Assembly (NCBI RefSeq): GCF_002741055.1
Contig: NZ_CP016809.1
Location: 1,944,501-2,008,500 of the forward strand
Length of the DNA: 64,000 bases
From: Paenibacillus ihbetae
Lineage (GTDB): Bacteria > Bacillota > Bacilli > Paenibacillales > Paenibacillaceae
Direction: 5' to 3'
Shown here: one piece after another, positions 45,829 to 54,073 of the stretch
How positions within the stretch are numbered: position 1 is the stretch's first letter
How the letters are laid out: each line of letters starts with the position of its first letter
Program-made: the position numbers and the translations under genes
Notes under the pieces: model-generated
Database searches by the model: none
What the model saw: only the letters and a program-made list of their open reading frames with translations
Told to the model about the DNA's origin: nothing

Positions 45829-47100
45829 ATGACCGTGTGGAAATATCCGTTATCCACCAAGATGATTCAACGCAGTATGATTGCCGTGCTGGGAACGGCG
45901 CTTCTCATCTCTCCGCTTGAAGCTTTCGCTGCCAATTCCGTGCCGGATGCCCCAGCTTCGCCGTCCAGCCCGTCCGAAAATACCAATACGGTTGCCCCTT
46001 CCGGGAAGGAATCAGTGTATGAAGGCAGCCTGCTGGATGTTGGTGAACACCGTTTTCTAAGCCGTAAGGAAATCGTGCGGGAATGGGATGATCTGGACCC
46101 GGAATATGCACCGGAGAAGGCCGTCGACGCTGTTCAATCATTGCTTTCGGAGGAAGATTTCGAGCAGCTGTTTCCTTACCGACTCGGCTCGGAAGCGTGG
46201 TTTCAGGTCGCCAAAGGGAAAGAATATTATAAGGCTGACCAAACGGATTATTTTTCATATGACAATCTCATTTCTGCGGTGGAGGACGTTTCGAATCTGA
46301 AGATCAAAATCAGCACAAGACAAGGAGTCCCTTCAGCCCAGGAAATTCACCGTTTGGACAAGGAAGCCCGGATCGAGTCGCTTGTGCTGCGTTCGGCGGA
46401 CTTCAACGCTCCGGAGCATCGCAGCAAACCGATCGAAACCGTTATCATCGACGGCGGTACGTTTCTGAAGGAAGGCTTCCGGAAGGACCGCAAACGCGAG
46501 CTGGCCGCCTTCCTCGCCAACCTGTCGCATGAGACGGGCGGCGGTTGGGCCACGGCCCCCGGAGGCCCGCTGCGCTGGGGACTGTTCTGGAATGAGAATA
46601 TTGCGGGCCGGACCGGGGCCAATCCGGATGCCTTCGTCGATCCTGCGTCTGCCGAGCTATACCCGGGAACGCCCGGCAAGCGTTATTACGGCCGCGGACC
46701 GATCATGCTCAGCTGGAATTTCAACTACGGCCTGTTCAGCTCCATCATTTACGGGGACAAAAGCGTGCTCCTTGACCAGCCGGAGATTGTCGCAGCCGAC
46801 GGAAAAATCGGGTATATGACCGCGATTCTATTCTGGATGACACCTCAGAATCCGAAGCCTTCGGCCCATGACGTCATGGTCGGCAAATGGAAGCCTTCCG
46901 CACTCGATAAATTTAGAGGCCTCGGCGACCCGGGCTTCGGCACAACGATTATCGTCTTGAACGGTCTGGAAGCAAACTTAGGTGAAACCGAAGGAAGTCC
47001 GGTCCAGCGGCGGGCAGGGCACTACCGCGATATTACCGCCCGGATGGGCGTCGATATTACGGGCGAAAAGGTGGATACGCTCGGCATGAAGCCTTTCTAA
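45829..47100 (+). CDS. Secreted GH19 chitinase
   Basis: A 423-residue secreted protein. The ATG at 45829 is seven bases after AAGGAG; earlier in-frame ATGs lie before or on that site. Signal peptide 'MIQRSMIAVLGTALLISPLEAFA' (in part) is probably cut after AFA (about residue 34). A Pro/Ser-rich linker and a 130-residue region of unknown type follow. The GH19 domain (about 165-415) shows 'LAAFLANLSHETGGGW' with catalytic Glu235, a second Glu at 256 (FWNENIAGR) 21 residues on as in plant chitinases, and 'KRYYGRGPIMLSWNFNYG'. It would hydrolyse chitin of fungi or insects. GH19 is less common in Firmicutes than GH18. Confidence 0.9.
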   Translation: MTVWKYPLSTKMIQRSMIAVLGTALLISPLEAFAANSVPDAPASPSSPSENTNTVAPSGKESVYEGSLLDVGEHRFLSRKEIVREWDDLDPEYAPEKAVDAVQSLLSEEDFEQLFPYRLGSEAWFQVAKGKEYYKADQTDYFSYDNLISAVEDVSNLKIKISTRQGVPSAQEIHRLDKEARIESLVLRSADFNAPEHRSKPIETVIIDGGTFLKEGFRKDRKRELAAFLANLSHETGGGWATAPGGPLRWGLFWNENIAGRTGANPDAFVDPASAELYPGTPGKRYYGRGPIMLSWNFNYGLFSSIIYGDKSVLLDQPEIVAADGKIGYMTAILFWMTPQNPKPSAHDVMVGKWKPSALDKFRGLGDPGFGTTIIVLNGLEANLGETEGSPVQRRAGHYRDITARMGVDITGEKVDTLGMKPF

Positions 47101-47131
47101 CCCTCTTCTCCATTGACGGGATAATACCCGG

Positions 47132-47166
47132 ACAAGCACCTCGATCTTCGGATCGGCGGTGCTTGT
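47132..47166 (+). terminator. Terminator hairpin after the chitinase gene
   Basis: ACAAGCACC (47132-47140) pairs with GGTGCTTGT (47158-47166), with an inner GATC-TTCG-GATC stem and tetraloop. The U-run is weak. The remaining bases to 47326 contain only diffuse repeats of GCAGATTACC and CGATCGAC(A/G)GG. Confidence 0.65.
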
Positions 47167-47326
47167 TGCAGATTACCATCGTGCGCAGGCTTGCATCCGA
47201 TAATGCCACCCCCTGCACGATCGACGGGCAGGGTGCCTGATGCAGCCTTCCGTCGTAAACTACCTTGCTGTCCTATAATCCAATCGCTGCGCGATCGACA
47301 GGCGCGATGCCTATGCAGATTACCGT

Positions 47327-47710
47327 TTACGTAGCCTGTCCATCCGATGACACCAAGCGCTGCGTAATCGCCAGTCGCTTTGCCTTCGGCAGCGTATTGA
47401 GCACCAGGTCGTAAGAATGATCAATCATGTCGTGCAGATCGGCTTCGCTCAAGGAACCGTCGAGGGTGACCGTATTCCAATGCTTTTTGTTCAGATGGTA
47501 TCCGGGCTGGACCGCTTCATGCTGTTCCCGCAAGTTCGCAGCAATCACCGGATCGCATTTCAAGGAAATATGGCTGACCTTGTGGTCCTCCATCGATAAC
47601 AGAGCGAACATTTTACCGCCGACCTTCATTACGACCGGAAGCGGACCGAACGGATAATCCTCCAGAGCTCCCTTCTTCGAAAGGCAGTAAGCCATAATCG
47701 GATCTCTCAA
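47327..47710 (-). CDS. MmcQ/YjbR-family protein
   Basis: A 127-residue CyaY-like fold protein of the MmcQ/YjbR family. 'YCLSKKGALEDYPFGPLPVVMKVGGKMFALLS' (in parts) and 'GYHLNKKHWNTVTLDGSLSEADLHDMIDHSYDLV' (in parts) are the two family motifs; the second has the KxHWN signature. A TTG at 47708-47710 with GGAG nine bases upstream is the likely start; an ATG five codons inside is an alternative. Function is not established; it may bind DNA or nucleotides. Monocistronic. Confidence 0.9.
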   Translation of the reverse strand: MRDPIMAYCLSKKGALEDYPFGPLPVVMKVGGKMFALLSMEDHKVSHISLKCDPVIAANLREQHEAVQPGYHLNKKHWNTVTLDGSLSEADLHDMIDHSYDLVLNTLPKAKRLAITQRLVSSDGQAT

Positions 47711-48054
47711 GCCGCCACTCTCCTCTGTTAAAATAGGCTCATAGGCACATTATCAAATCATGCGAATCGATAGATTCACGAAACTACCTTACATCATAAT
47801 TTTCCTTTCCGGTCTTGTCCATGATTTGTTCGTGGATTCCCCCTGTTCAATCCTGTTCGATCGCTTCCCGCATGGTTAAGCTCTTCATTCCCGCTGAAAT
47901 TCCTGCTCATCCCCCATGACATTATTTATCATCTTGCCATCATCCGATAAAAAATTATTCTCAATCTCATAGCTTGGCTCAAGGCCAACGTGGAGGCTTG
48001 CTCATCTTTCTCAGCATATGCTGAACAAAAAAAGAGGGGTGAGCCTCTAAGAAT
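47711..48054. other. Intergenic region, nothing recognised
   Basis: 344 bases between the divergent YjbR-like and YheC-like genes. No credible frame; GAGGGGTGAGCCTC just before 48055 could form a small hairpin over the ribosome site of the YheC-like gene. Confidence 0.35.
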
Positions 48055-48810
48055 ATGCCATATAAGAGCAGCACCATCAAAAGCAAATGGAAGAAAACGA
48101 AGTGGCTGTTAGAGGACGCCTATTTTCGGCGTTACGTCCCGCACACCTTGCCCTTTAGCAAAAAAAATCTGACCTCCATGCTGAACGACTATACCACCGT
48201 CTTCTTTAAGCCGACCGACGGGTCCGGCGGCAAGAACATTATTCGGATCCGCAAAACGGATGGAGGCTATCAAAAGCAGCTCAAAACGAAAAAAACGTAT
48301 TTTTCCGGCATCGATCAGCTGTACCAGGAGCTGCAGCGTTTTGCCGGCAATCGTTCCTACTTGCTTCAGAAAGGCATTCGCCTCGCAAAGAGCAACGGCA
48401 AGCCGTTCGATATCCGGGTGATGGTCCAGAAGACCAAGCAGGGAAGCTGGGTCGGCACCGCCTTGTTTACAAAGGTCGGCAGTCCCGGTAAAGTCGCCAC
48501 CAACTACAATCAGGGAGGGAAGATCGGCACGTTCCGGCATACGATGGAGGGCGCCGGCTTCAACGCCGCCTTCATCTCCCAGATGGAGGCCGAGCTGAAA
48601 CGGGTCGGCGTAGCGACAGGCCATAATTTTGACCGTCACTACAAAGGCTTCAAGGAGCTCGGACTCGACGTTGCGCTGGACTCCAGCGGGCGGCCATGGA
48701 TTCTCGAGGTTAACACGAGACCGCAGGTATACCCGCTTCTGACGCTGAAGGACAAGAGCCTGTATTACCGCGTTATTTCTTATGGTAAGCAGTACGGCCG
48801 ATATAAATAG
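48055..48810 (+). CDS. YheC/YheD-family ATP-grasp protein
   Basis: A 251-residue protein of the YheC/YheD family, found on or near the endospore coat in Bacillus. It has an ATP-grasp domain: 'YTTVFFKPTDGSGGKNIIRI' (the nucleotide-binding Lys and Gly-rich loop), 'YLLQKGIRLAKSNGKPFDIRVMVQK' in parts, and C-terminal 'WILEVNTRPQVYPL' with the metal-binding Glu-x-Asn. It starts with a Lys-rich segment and has no signal peptide. Shorter than the ~360-450-residue YheC/D proteins, matching the single-domain form common in Paenibacillus. A ligase role (peptide or polysaccharide modification) is assumed from the fold, not shown. Confidence 0.9.
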   Translation: MPYKSSTIKSKWKKTKWLLEDAYFRRYVPHTLPFSKKNLTSMLNDYTTVFFKPTDGSGGKNIIRIRKTDGGYQKQLKTKKTYFSGIDQLYQELQRFAGNRSYLLQKGIRLAKSNGKPFDIRVMVQKTKQGSWVGTALFTKVGSPGKVATNYNQGGKIGTFRHTMEGAGFNAAFISQMEAELKRVGVATGHNFDRHYKGFKELGLDVALDSSGRPWILEVNTRPQVYPLLTLKDKSLYYRVISYGKQYGRYK

Positions 48811-48846
48811 CGGAAAGACTTTTATAATCGGTGGGGCATACGAACA

Positions 48847-48875
48847 ACGGCCAGGCATTGTGCCCGGCCGTTTGT
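48847..48875 (+). terminator. Terminator after the YheC-like gene
   Basis: ACGGCC-A-GGCA, loop TTG, TGCC-C-GGCCGT (48847-48871), then TTTG. Located 36 bases past the stop codon. Confidence 0.7.
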
Positions 48876-48884
48876 CCGCTTATA

Positions 48885-48920
48885 TAAGCGGTTACCTAAG
48901 CGGTTACCTAAGCGGTTACC
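48885..48920. repeat. Three perfect copies of TAAGCGGTTACC
   Basis: Head-to-tail 12-bp repeats at 48885-48896, 48897-48908 and 48909-48920, right after the terminator and about 140 bases before the next gene. They could be regulator binding sites or simple slippage. Confidence 0.85.
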
Positions 48921-49062
48921 GTGAAGCGAGTTAACCAAGACTTGATCACCCACACGTTTTTTTATGATGGAAAATTCATTTTCGCTCTGGACATTAACGT
49001 TACGTTATCGTTTATCCTGTTAATACATATTCATGAAAACAGTTATGGGAGAGAGATAAGAC

Positions 49063-49506
49063 ATGGTTGACCATACGACGATAATGAGGAATGGACGGTG
49101 TATGGAATGCGGGGCACAGGAGCTTGATCAATATTCTTGCTACGAGCAGTTCGGCTTTCCTCTTGCCTGGGAGCAGCAGAATCCGGAATTATACGCCCTT
49201 CATTTCTGGCTTGTCTCCTGTTATATGATCCAGCACCCTTCCAATTATACCGATGCAGGCTACGACCAGTTAGTCGACCTATTTCGAGTTGCTTATGACC
49301 ACGATTGGGATGCGGCAACGATATTACGGGAAAACCGCGAACGGATTCAAACCGTTGGCAAAATAGCGAATCCTATTCCAAGCAATGAGAGATCTCGTAT
49401 CCCGAGAAGCTGGACACGCACGATCAATGATGTTTATATCGGCGGGGAAGCGATGGCAATCGACAACATCAAGAAATGGCGTGATGCCATACGAAATGAA
49501 CTCTAA
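49063..49506 (+). CDS. DUF5946-like protein of unknown function
   Basis: A 147-residue soluble protein. The N-terminus has a zinc-type pair CMECGA and a further Cys (YSCYEQFGFPLAWEQQNPELYALHFW, in parts), followed by 'VSCYMIQHPSNYTDAGYDQLVDLFRVAYDHDWD' (in parts). The order C-x2-C, C, H-x-W, C-Y-x-x-Q-H-P is what I associate with DUF5946 proteins. GGGAGAGAG lies upstream of the ATG. Function unknown; nothing nearby suggests one. Confidence 0.8.
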   Translation: MVDHTTIMRNGRCMECGAQELDQYSCYEQFGFPLAWEQQNPELYALHFWLVSCYMIQHPSNYTDAGYDQLVDLFRVAYDHDWDAATILRENRERIQTVGKIANPIPSNERSRIPRSWTRTINDVYIGGEAMAIDNIKKWRDAIRNEL

Positions 49507-49692
49507 CCGATCCACATGAACGGCACCCGCTTGCGAGACGCCACTCCCTTGGATCAGCCAAGCGCAAAGAAAGCCCCTTCCCGCCGGTCATTACTGACCT
49601 GTTGAAGAGGCTTTGCCGGATGCTGACCGGATATACCAAGCGGAAAGAGCAGCGATTCTCCGCTCCAACAGTCCGCATCGTCCTTGCCGGTA

Positions 49693-50196
49693 TCAGGCTT
49701 GGGAGCGTGCCTGGAGATCCCGCCACACCTTTTTATTACTATACTGTTTCTCCGTGCTGATGTCCTTGCCGAACCATGCCGGCGGCACGAACGCTTCCGC
49801 GTCTTCCAGCGAAGGAAACTCCACTTCGAGCACCATCAGGTCGATTTGGTTGTAATCATCGATTTCGATGATCCGCTCTCCCCAGCGTGCAGTGACTCTC
49901 CGCTTGGTCAGCGGGATCGCCCCGTGCGCCTTCACAACCTGTTCATACAGTCCTTCCGATATGGAATATTCGACTTCTTCCCTGGACAGTCCCCACCCTT
50001 TCTTAAAGGTATGCGTGAAATCCACCGCTCCGGTCTGCATGTCGACGATTCTGCGTACGCGCAGCTCTTGATCGCCGTCCAGGGCCAAATAGGTCTGCTC
50101 GATCTGCTGCTCCTTCTCGACGACAAGCGTCCCCTTCTCGATGAAAGCTGCAGGATATTCGTCCAGCAGGTATTTCCGTTCGATTTCAACCGCCAT
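49693..50196 (-). CDS. CYTH-domain protein
   Basis: A 167-residue triphosphate tunnel protein. The founding motif ExExK is present as 'VEIERKYLLDEYP' at the N-terminus; 'QELRVRRIVDMQTG', 'DFTHTFKKGWGLSREEVEYSIS' in parts, 'RRVTARWGERIIEIDDYN' and 'LMVLEVEFPSLEDAEAF' supply the remaining charged tunnel strands. CYTH proteins hydrolyse inorganic triphosphate or thiamine triphosphate, or make cAMP. Short length and absent CHAD domain favour a phosphatase. The start is one of two ATGs (50196 or 50214); the inner one keeps GGAGG upstream. Confidence 0.9.
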   Translation of the reverse strand: MAVEIERKYLLDEYPAAFIEKGTLVVEKEQQIEQTYLALDGDQELRVRRIVDMQTGAVDFTHTFKKGWGLSREEVEYSISEGLYEQVVKAHGAIPLTKRRVTARWGERIIEIDDYNQIDLMVLEVEFPSLEDAEAFVPPAWFGKDISTEKQYSNKKVWRDLQARSQA

Positions 50197-50278
50197 ATCT
50201 CCTGTTGCCTCCATTCGTTAAACTCTTGCTATCGTTTCTCAATTATAAAGACGAAAGGGCTAAGCTACAATTAAAAAA

Positions 50279-50316
50279 CGATAGTTGGAAACTGCGGTCA
50301 GGCAGCCCTACTATCG
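50279..50316 (-). terminator. Terminator of the second DinB gene
   Basis: CGATAGT (50279-50285) and ACTATCG (50310-50316) enclose an inner GCTGC/GCAG stem; in the minus direction T6 follows. It begins 13 bases after the DinB stop codon. Confidence 0.75.
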
Positions 50317-50328
50317 CTCTCGAATAGG

Positions 50329-50799
50329 TTACTTACGAATCAGCTTCTTGTAAGCTTTAATGTTCTGGGTATGCATTCCTTCATGAAACAAGCTGAACGA
50401 AAGAAACTCGCCAACCGTTTGAAGCGTGAGCGGACCAATGGTGACCGGATGCGCCGAGGATTGGTCCATGCGGCCTTGGAAGGTATCCCGAATCCGCTTG
50501 ATTTGGCCTTCCAGAAGCTCGATCAGTTCGGAGAGTGAAGGGGCCTTGGCGGTCCAATCGGCCGGTTTGGTCCCTGTCGCAAACCAAGCCTCGAATCCCT
50601 CCGGCAAATGCGGCTGCTCGCCTGCCGTTGCGAAAGCAAACTGTTCATGAACCGTGTAAATATGCCCAAGATTCCAGCGAATGCTGTTCGCGAATCCTTC
50701 CGGCACGATGTCGGCCTCCTGCTCCGTTACATCCTTCGCTACTGCAAGGGTCGATGCTCTGGCAAAATCCAGCTGATTCAGCAATGCTTCATTCATCAT
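50329..50799 (-). CDS. DinB-family protein
   Basis: A 156-residue four-helix protein of the DinB_2 type. 'SIRWNLGHIYTVHEQFAF' carries the first conserved His and 'LSFSLFHEGMHTQNIKAYKKL' the C-terminal HExxHxxxI-like pair that binds metal in this family. The ATG-ATG start is six bases after AGGAGA. It has the same length as the first DinB protein of the window but little similarity outside the metal-binding His positions. Likely a bacillithiol-dependent or uncharacterised transferase. Monocistronic. Confidence 0.9.
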   Translation of the reverse strand: MMNEALLNQLDFARASTLAVAKDVTEQEADIVPEGFANSIRWNLGHIYTVHEQFAFATAGEQPHLPEGFEAWFATGTKPADWTAKAPSLSELIELLEGQIKRIRDTFQGRMDQSSAHPVTIGPLTLQTVGEFLSFSLFHEGMHTQNIKAYKKLIRK

Positions 50800-50915
50800 C
50801 TGATATCTCCTTTCTAATCGTATGTAACTATCCTATCGAAATTCCATAGAGTTCGCAAGAATAGGCGTGTTCCCGTGAGGGGAGATACATTTCAGTCAGT
50901 CGATATCGAAAATAA

Positions 50916-50957
50916 AAAGCTTGTATCCCTTCTTTCTTGAGGGGTAATACAAGCTTT
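50916..50957 (-). terminator. Terminator of the small membrane protein gene
   Basis: AAAGCTTGTATCCCT (50916-50930) pairs with AGGGGTAATACAAGCTTT (50940-50957) with one bulge. In the minus direction it ends in CTTTTTATTTT. Confidence 0.85.
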
Positions 50958-50972
50958 ATTGCTCTACTATAA

Positions 50973-51293
50973 CTACGCCGCCGTTCTTGCGATGATTTGG
51001 CTGCGTTCCAAAGCGGTACGGGCTGAATCATCAGCAGGGCGGTAACCTTTTTCCAACAGCTCCTTGATATAAATCTTGTTGTAGACGAAGGAAAATACGA
51101 TTCCGCTAATCCATGCCCCGAGCCCGAGCGTAAATGAACCAAAAACTGCAGAAATAATAAACATAATCACTGCCCATTTCAAATCCCCGCGGAATAAAGC
51201 CGGAAGAAACGCGAAGAATAGGGTAGTCCAGCTAAACCCCAGCTTCACTCGTTTGGTGACCCCCGCATCATTCTTTAAATAAATCTTCACCAT
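50973..51293 (-). CDS. Small membrane protein, DUF2628-like
   Basis: A 106-residue protein with two or three hydrophobic segments (residues about 20-35 'FSWTTLFFAFLPALF' and 42-75 'WAVIMFIISAVFGSFTLGLGAWISGIVFSFVYNKIYI', in parts) followed by a charged C-terminus 'KELLEKGYRPADDSARTALERSQI' (in parts). The layout, short N-terminal strand then 'PALFRGD' and the final 'KGYRPA', resembles DUF2628/HrgC-like bacterial membrane proteins of unknown function. The ATG at 51291-51293 is preferred, with only a weak GGGA before it; an ATG four codons earlier is possible. Confidence 0.72.
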   Translation of the reverse strand: MVKIYLKNDAGVTKRVKLGFSWTTLFFAFLPALFRGDLKWAVIMFIISAVFGSFTLGLGAWISGIVFSFVYNKIYIKELLEKGYRPADDSARTALERSQIIARTAA

Positions 51294-51573
51294 TTCACAT
51301 CCCATGATTCATAGTGAAAAAAGCAGCAGTCTCTCATATTCTCGTGCAGTTCTTAGGTAGGAATCCGATAGACAAAACCACTTCTTTTATCCTATGACTA
51401 TATTACCATTTCATGACATGGAAGTTAATCTATATTTTTTCCTATGCCGCTAAAAAAGAATGTTTTTTGGGTAACCCCTCAGTCCCATGGCCCTCCCGAT
51501 GATTTGAACCCGTTCGGCGAAACTGTTTATACTAGTGAAAAGCGATACGATTACGTACATAAAGGAGTCGATC

Positions 51574-52551
51574 ATGATGAACTACCGTCGTCTTGGCAGC
51601 AGCGGCCTTAAGGTGTCGGAGCTTGGCCTGGGAACGAATGCGTTCGGCAAACGAGCCGACGAGAAGACCTCGATCCGCATTATCGAACACGCTCTCGACC
51701 ACGGCATTAACTTTATCGATACAGCCAACATCTACGCGGGTACCGAGTCGGAGCGAATGATCGGACAAGCGCTGGCCGGGAAGCGGCATAATGTCGTGCT
51801 GGCCACTAAAGCGGGGTTGGTAAAGGGTTCTGGCCCGAACGAACGCGGCTCCTCCCGCTATCATCTCCAGCAGGAGCTGGACAACAGCTTAAAGCGGCTC
51901 CAGACCGAGTATGTCGATCTTTACCAGATCCATACGTTCGATCCGCACACGCCGCTGGACGAAACGCTGCGCGCCTTGGACGATATGGTTTCTGCAGGCA
52001 AGGTCCGCTACATCGGCGCCTCCAATTACGCGGCTTGGGAGATGATGAAGGCCCTCGGCATCAGTGAGCTTAAGGGGTATGTCCGGTATATATCCGCTCA
52101 AGTAAGCTATTCGCTGGCCGACCGCACGCCTGAGCGGGAGCTTGTACCGCTGTGCCTGGATCAAGGTGTCGGCATTATCCCGTATTTTCCGCTGGCAGGC
52201 GGGATTCTTACCGGAAAATATAGCCAGGACAACCGGGTGCCGTCCGGTTCCCGGGCCGATACGGACCCGAATTTCCAGCGTTTTCTTGAGGATCACAATA
52301 TCAAGCTCGGCAACCAGGTCTCCCAGCTCGCCGCCGAGCATGGGCACTCCGCGAGCGCTTTGTCCCTGGCATGGCTGATCCATCGCCCTGCGGTTTCCAC
52401 GGTCATTGTCGGCGCCACGAAAACCCAGCAGCTTGATGATAATTTGAAGAGCCTGGACATTAAGATGGACGATTCGCTTGCACGCAGTCTGGATGAAATC
52501 AGCGAAAGGTTCGTTCATGGCAAGCCGTTTGCGACATACCGGCTCGATTGA
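51574..52551 (+). CDS. Aldo/keto reductase
   Basis: A 325-residue (beta/alpha)8 NAD(P)H-dependent reductase, close to YghZ/potassium-channel-beta-like AKRs. The catalytic tetrad is visible: Asp and Tyr in 'FIDTANIYAGTESE', Lys in 'VLATKAGL' and His in 'YQIHTFDP'. The cofactor site is 'STVIVGATKTQQLDDNLKSL' near the end. The first of two ATGs (51574) has AGGAG six bases upstream. It reduces aldehydes or ketones in the cytosol; the natural substrate is unknown. Monocistronic, with a strong terminator. Confidence 0.94.
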   Translation: MMNYRRLGSSGLKVSELGLGTNAFGKRADEKTSIRIIEHALDHGINFIDTANIYAGTESERMIGQALAGKRHNVVLATKAGLVKGSGPNERGSSRYHLQQELDNSLKRLQTEYVDLYQIHTFDPHTPLDETLRALDDMVSAGKVRYIGASNYAAWEMMKALGISELKGYVRYISAQVSYSLADRTPERELVPLCLDQGVGIIPYFPLAGGILTGKYSQDNRVPSGSRADTDPNFQRFLEDHNIKLGNQVSQLAAEHGHSASALSLAWLIHRPAVSTVIVGATKTQQLDDNLKSLDIKMDDSLARSLDEISERFVHGKPFATYRLD

Positions 52552-52639
52552 GAAGTCTCGGCTAGGAGCCATGCATTCAGCGTAACCAGCTTAAGGCACA
52601 AAGTATGCCTCAACGAATCACATGCAAGAGAACATAAAA

Positions 52640-52672
52640 CAGCGACCGTCCCCGGATCGGGAACGGTCGCTG
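52640..52672 (+). terminator. Terminator of the aldo/keto reductase gene
   Basis: CAGCGACCGT (52640-52649) pairs with ACGGTCGCTG (52663-52672), inner CCCG/CGGG, then ATTATTTA. Confidence 0.8.
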
Positions 52673-52755
52673 ATTATTTATACTGCATTGTTATCATCTA
52701 CTTCTATCGCTTCATCATTCGTGATTCCATGCCTCCTTAGCGGAGCAGGAGATCA

Positions 52756-52956
52756 TTAATCGTTATTGTTGCCGCGGGATTCTCCGCCCTTACGGCCGAT
52801 TTCCTCATAGAATTCCTTGTCATGCGATTTAGACGTGGCCTCGCCGCCCTTGCGGCCGATCTCCTGATAAAACTCCTTGTCGTGATTTCTGGCTGTTGCT
52901 TCGCCGCCTTTGCGTCCTGCTTCTTCCCTGCTCATTTTGTTATCGTTGTTAGCCAT
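52756..52956 (-). CDS. KGG-repeat general stress protein (GsiB-like)
   Basis: A 66-residue, highly hydrophilic protein with three copies of the KGG/con-10 motif: 'EEAGRKGGEATARNHDKEF', 'EIGRKGGEATSKSHDKEF' and 'EIGRKGGESRGNN'. Such LEA-like proteins are disordered and accumulate under desiccation, glucose starvation or sporulation (GsiB in B. subtilis). It lies about 100 bases after the Mn-catalase gene on the same strand but probably has its own promoter. I saw no sigma-B-type promoter directly before it. Confidence 0.93.
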   Translation of the reverse strand: MANNDNKMSREEAGRKGGEATARNHDKEFYQEIGRKGGEATSKSHDKEFYEEIGRKGGESRGNNND

Positions 52957-53052
52957 GTTTCATCACTCCTAGTCGTTTTATTGGTTACTGCTATGTCTCA
53001 TATTTAACCATTCTCCATGGGGTGAAACATCCGATATCCTTCGTTTTCCTGC

Positions 53053-53904
53053 TTAATTCTTCACGGTTTCGTTCACGACGTATGGCCCGGTTCCAAGCGT
53101 CGAATGCTGATGCTTGGCAGCCGGCTTCAGAACAGGCGCTTCCCCGTAGGCCGTCGGGTTCGCCACATACTCGAAGTTGCCCGTACCGTCCGGCAGCGGC
53201 CCGTTCGCCCAGCGCCCCATACTGCTCTCCTCCCCTACGGAGAAGTTCATGAATTGCCGTGTCGCCTCCGTAACCGTACGCTCCCGAGGGAATGACGCCG
53301 GTGCGATCGGTCCGTCGATTGCTTCGATCTCCTCGATGGCCGCCAGCCATTGATTCTGGTGCATAATATCACGCGCAATCATGAACGACAGCATATCCCG
53401 AACGCCAGGATCCGTCGTCTGTTCGTACAGTCGCACAACTTGAAGCAGCCCCTGGGATTCCGCATTCAGGTTGGCCCGGAAATCCGCCAGCAGGTTGCCG
53501 CTCGCGATAATATACTTGCTGTTCCACGGATAGCCGTTGCTGTCGGTCGGCATTGCGCCAAGTCCCGACACGATCGCATGCTGCGGATTCATACCGCCGA
53601 GCGCGGCAGCGATCGCCGGATCCTTGGCCGCTTCGTCGACTTGATCCGCCGGTGCACCGTCCAGCAGCTGAGCGATCATCGTGCTCAGCATTTCGACGTG
53701 CGCGATCTCCTCCGTCCCGATATCAAGCAGCATGTCCCGATATTTTTGCTCCGCACGGCAGTTGAAACCTTGGAAGAGGTACTGCATCATGACGGACATC
53801 TCGCCATACTGTCCACCCAGCACTTCCTGAAGCTTTCGGGCAAACACCGGATCCGGTCTTTCCGGTTTTGCGCGGTATTGAAGTTCTTTCATGTGAATAA
53901 ACAT
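53053..53904 (-). CDS. Manganese catalase
   Basis: A 283-residue di-manganese catalase. All ligands expected from structures of the Lactobacillus and Thermus enzymes are at matching positions: Glu35 (GGQYGEMSVMMQY), Glu66 and His69 (GTEEIAHVEML), Glu149 (NAESQGLLQVV) and His182 (ARDIMHQNQWL). It destroys hydrogen peroxide without heme. Homologues (CotJC, YjqC) are often spore-coat proteins. The ATG at 53902-53904 has GGAGG eight bases before it. Its upstream region has a GTTTAA-N13-GGGTAA arrangement, which may be a stress or sporulation promoter. Confidence 0.95.
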   Translation of the reverse strand: MFIHMKELQYRAKPERPDPVFARKLQEVLGGQYGEMSVMMQYLFQGFNCRAEQKYRDMLLDIGTEEIAHVEMLSTMIAQLLDGAPADQVDEAAKDPAIAAALGGMNPQHAIVSGLGAMPTDSNGYPWNSKYIIASGNLLADFRANLNAESQGLLQVVRLYEQTTDPGVRDMLSFMIARDIMHQNQWLAAIEEIEAIDGPIAPASFPRERTVTEATRQFMNFSVGEESSMGRWANGPLPDGTGNFEYVANPTAYGEAPVLKPAAKHQHSTLGTGPYVVNETVKN

Positions 53905-53954
53905 CGAGTCGTCCTCCTTCAGGGTTGGATTGATATGGATCGATCGATTATTTC

Positions 53955-53979
53955 TTACCCGGACCCGTCGATATTAAAC
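53955..53979 (-). promoter_or_regulatory. Possible alternative-sigma promoter before Mn-catalase
   Basis: GTTTAA and GGGTAA on the minus strand (complement of 53974-53979 and 53955-53960) are 13 bases apart, like sigma-B sites in Bacillus. Paenibacillus generally lacks sigma-B, so a sporulation sigma factor or coincidence is as likely. Confidence 0.3.
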
Positions 53980-54034
53980 AGATGTCGATATGATGTTGTT
54001 CAAAAAGCTCCTATGTACCATGTTAATGATAAAA

Positions 54035-54052
54035 AGCCGCGACCTCGCGGCT
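54035..54052 (-). terminator. Terminator of the C1q-like protein gene
   Basis: AGCCGCG (54035-54041), loop ACCT, CGCGGCT (54046-54052); in the minus direction T5 follows. Confidence 0.75.
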
Positions 54053-54073
54053 AAATGGCAAAGCTTATGCGTT

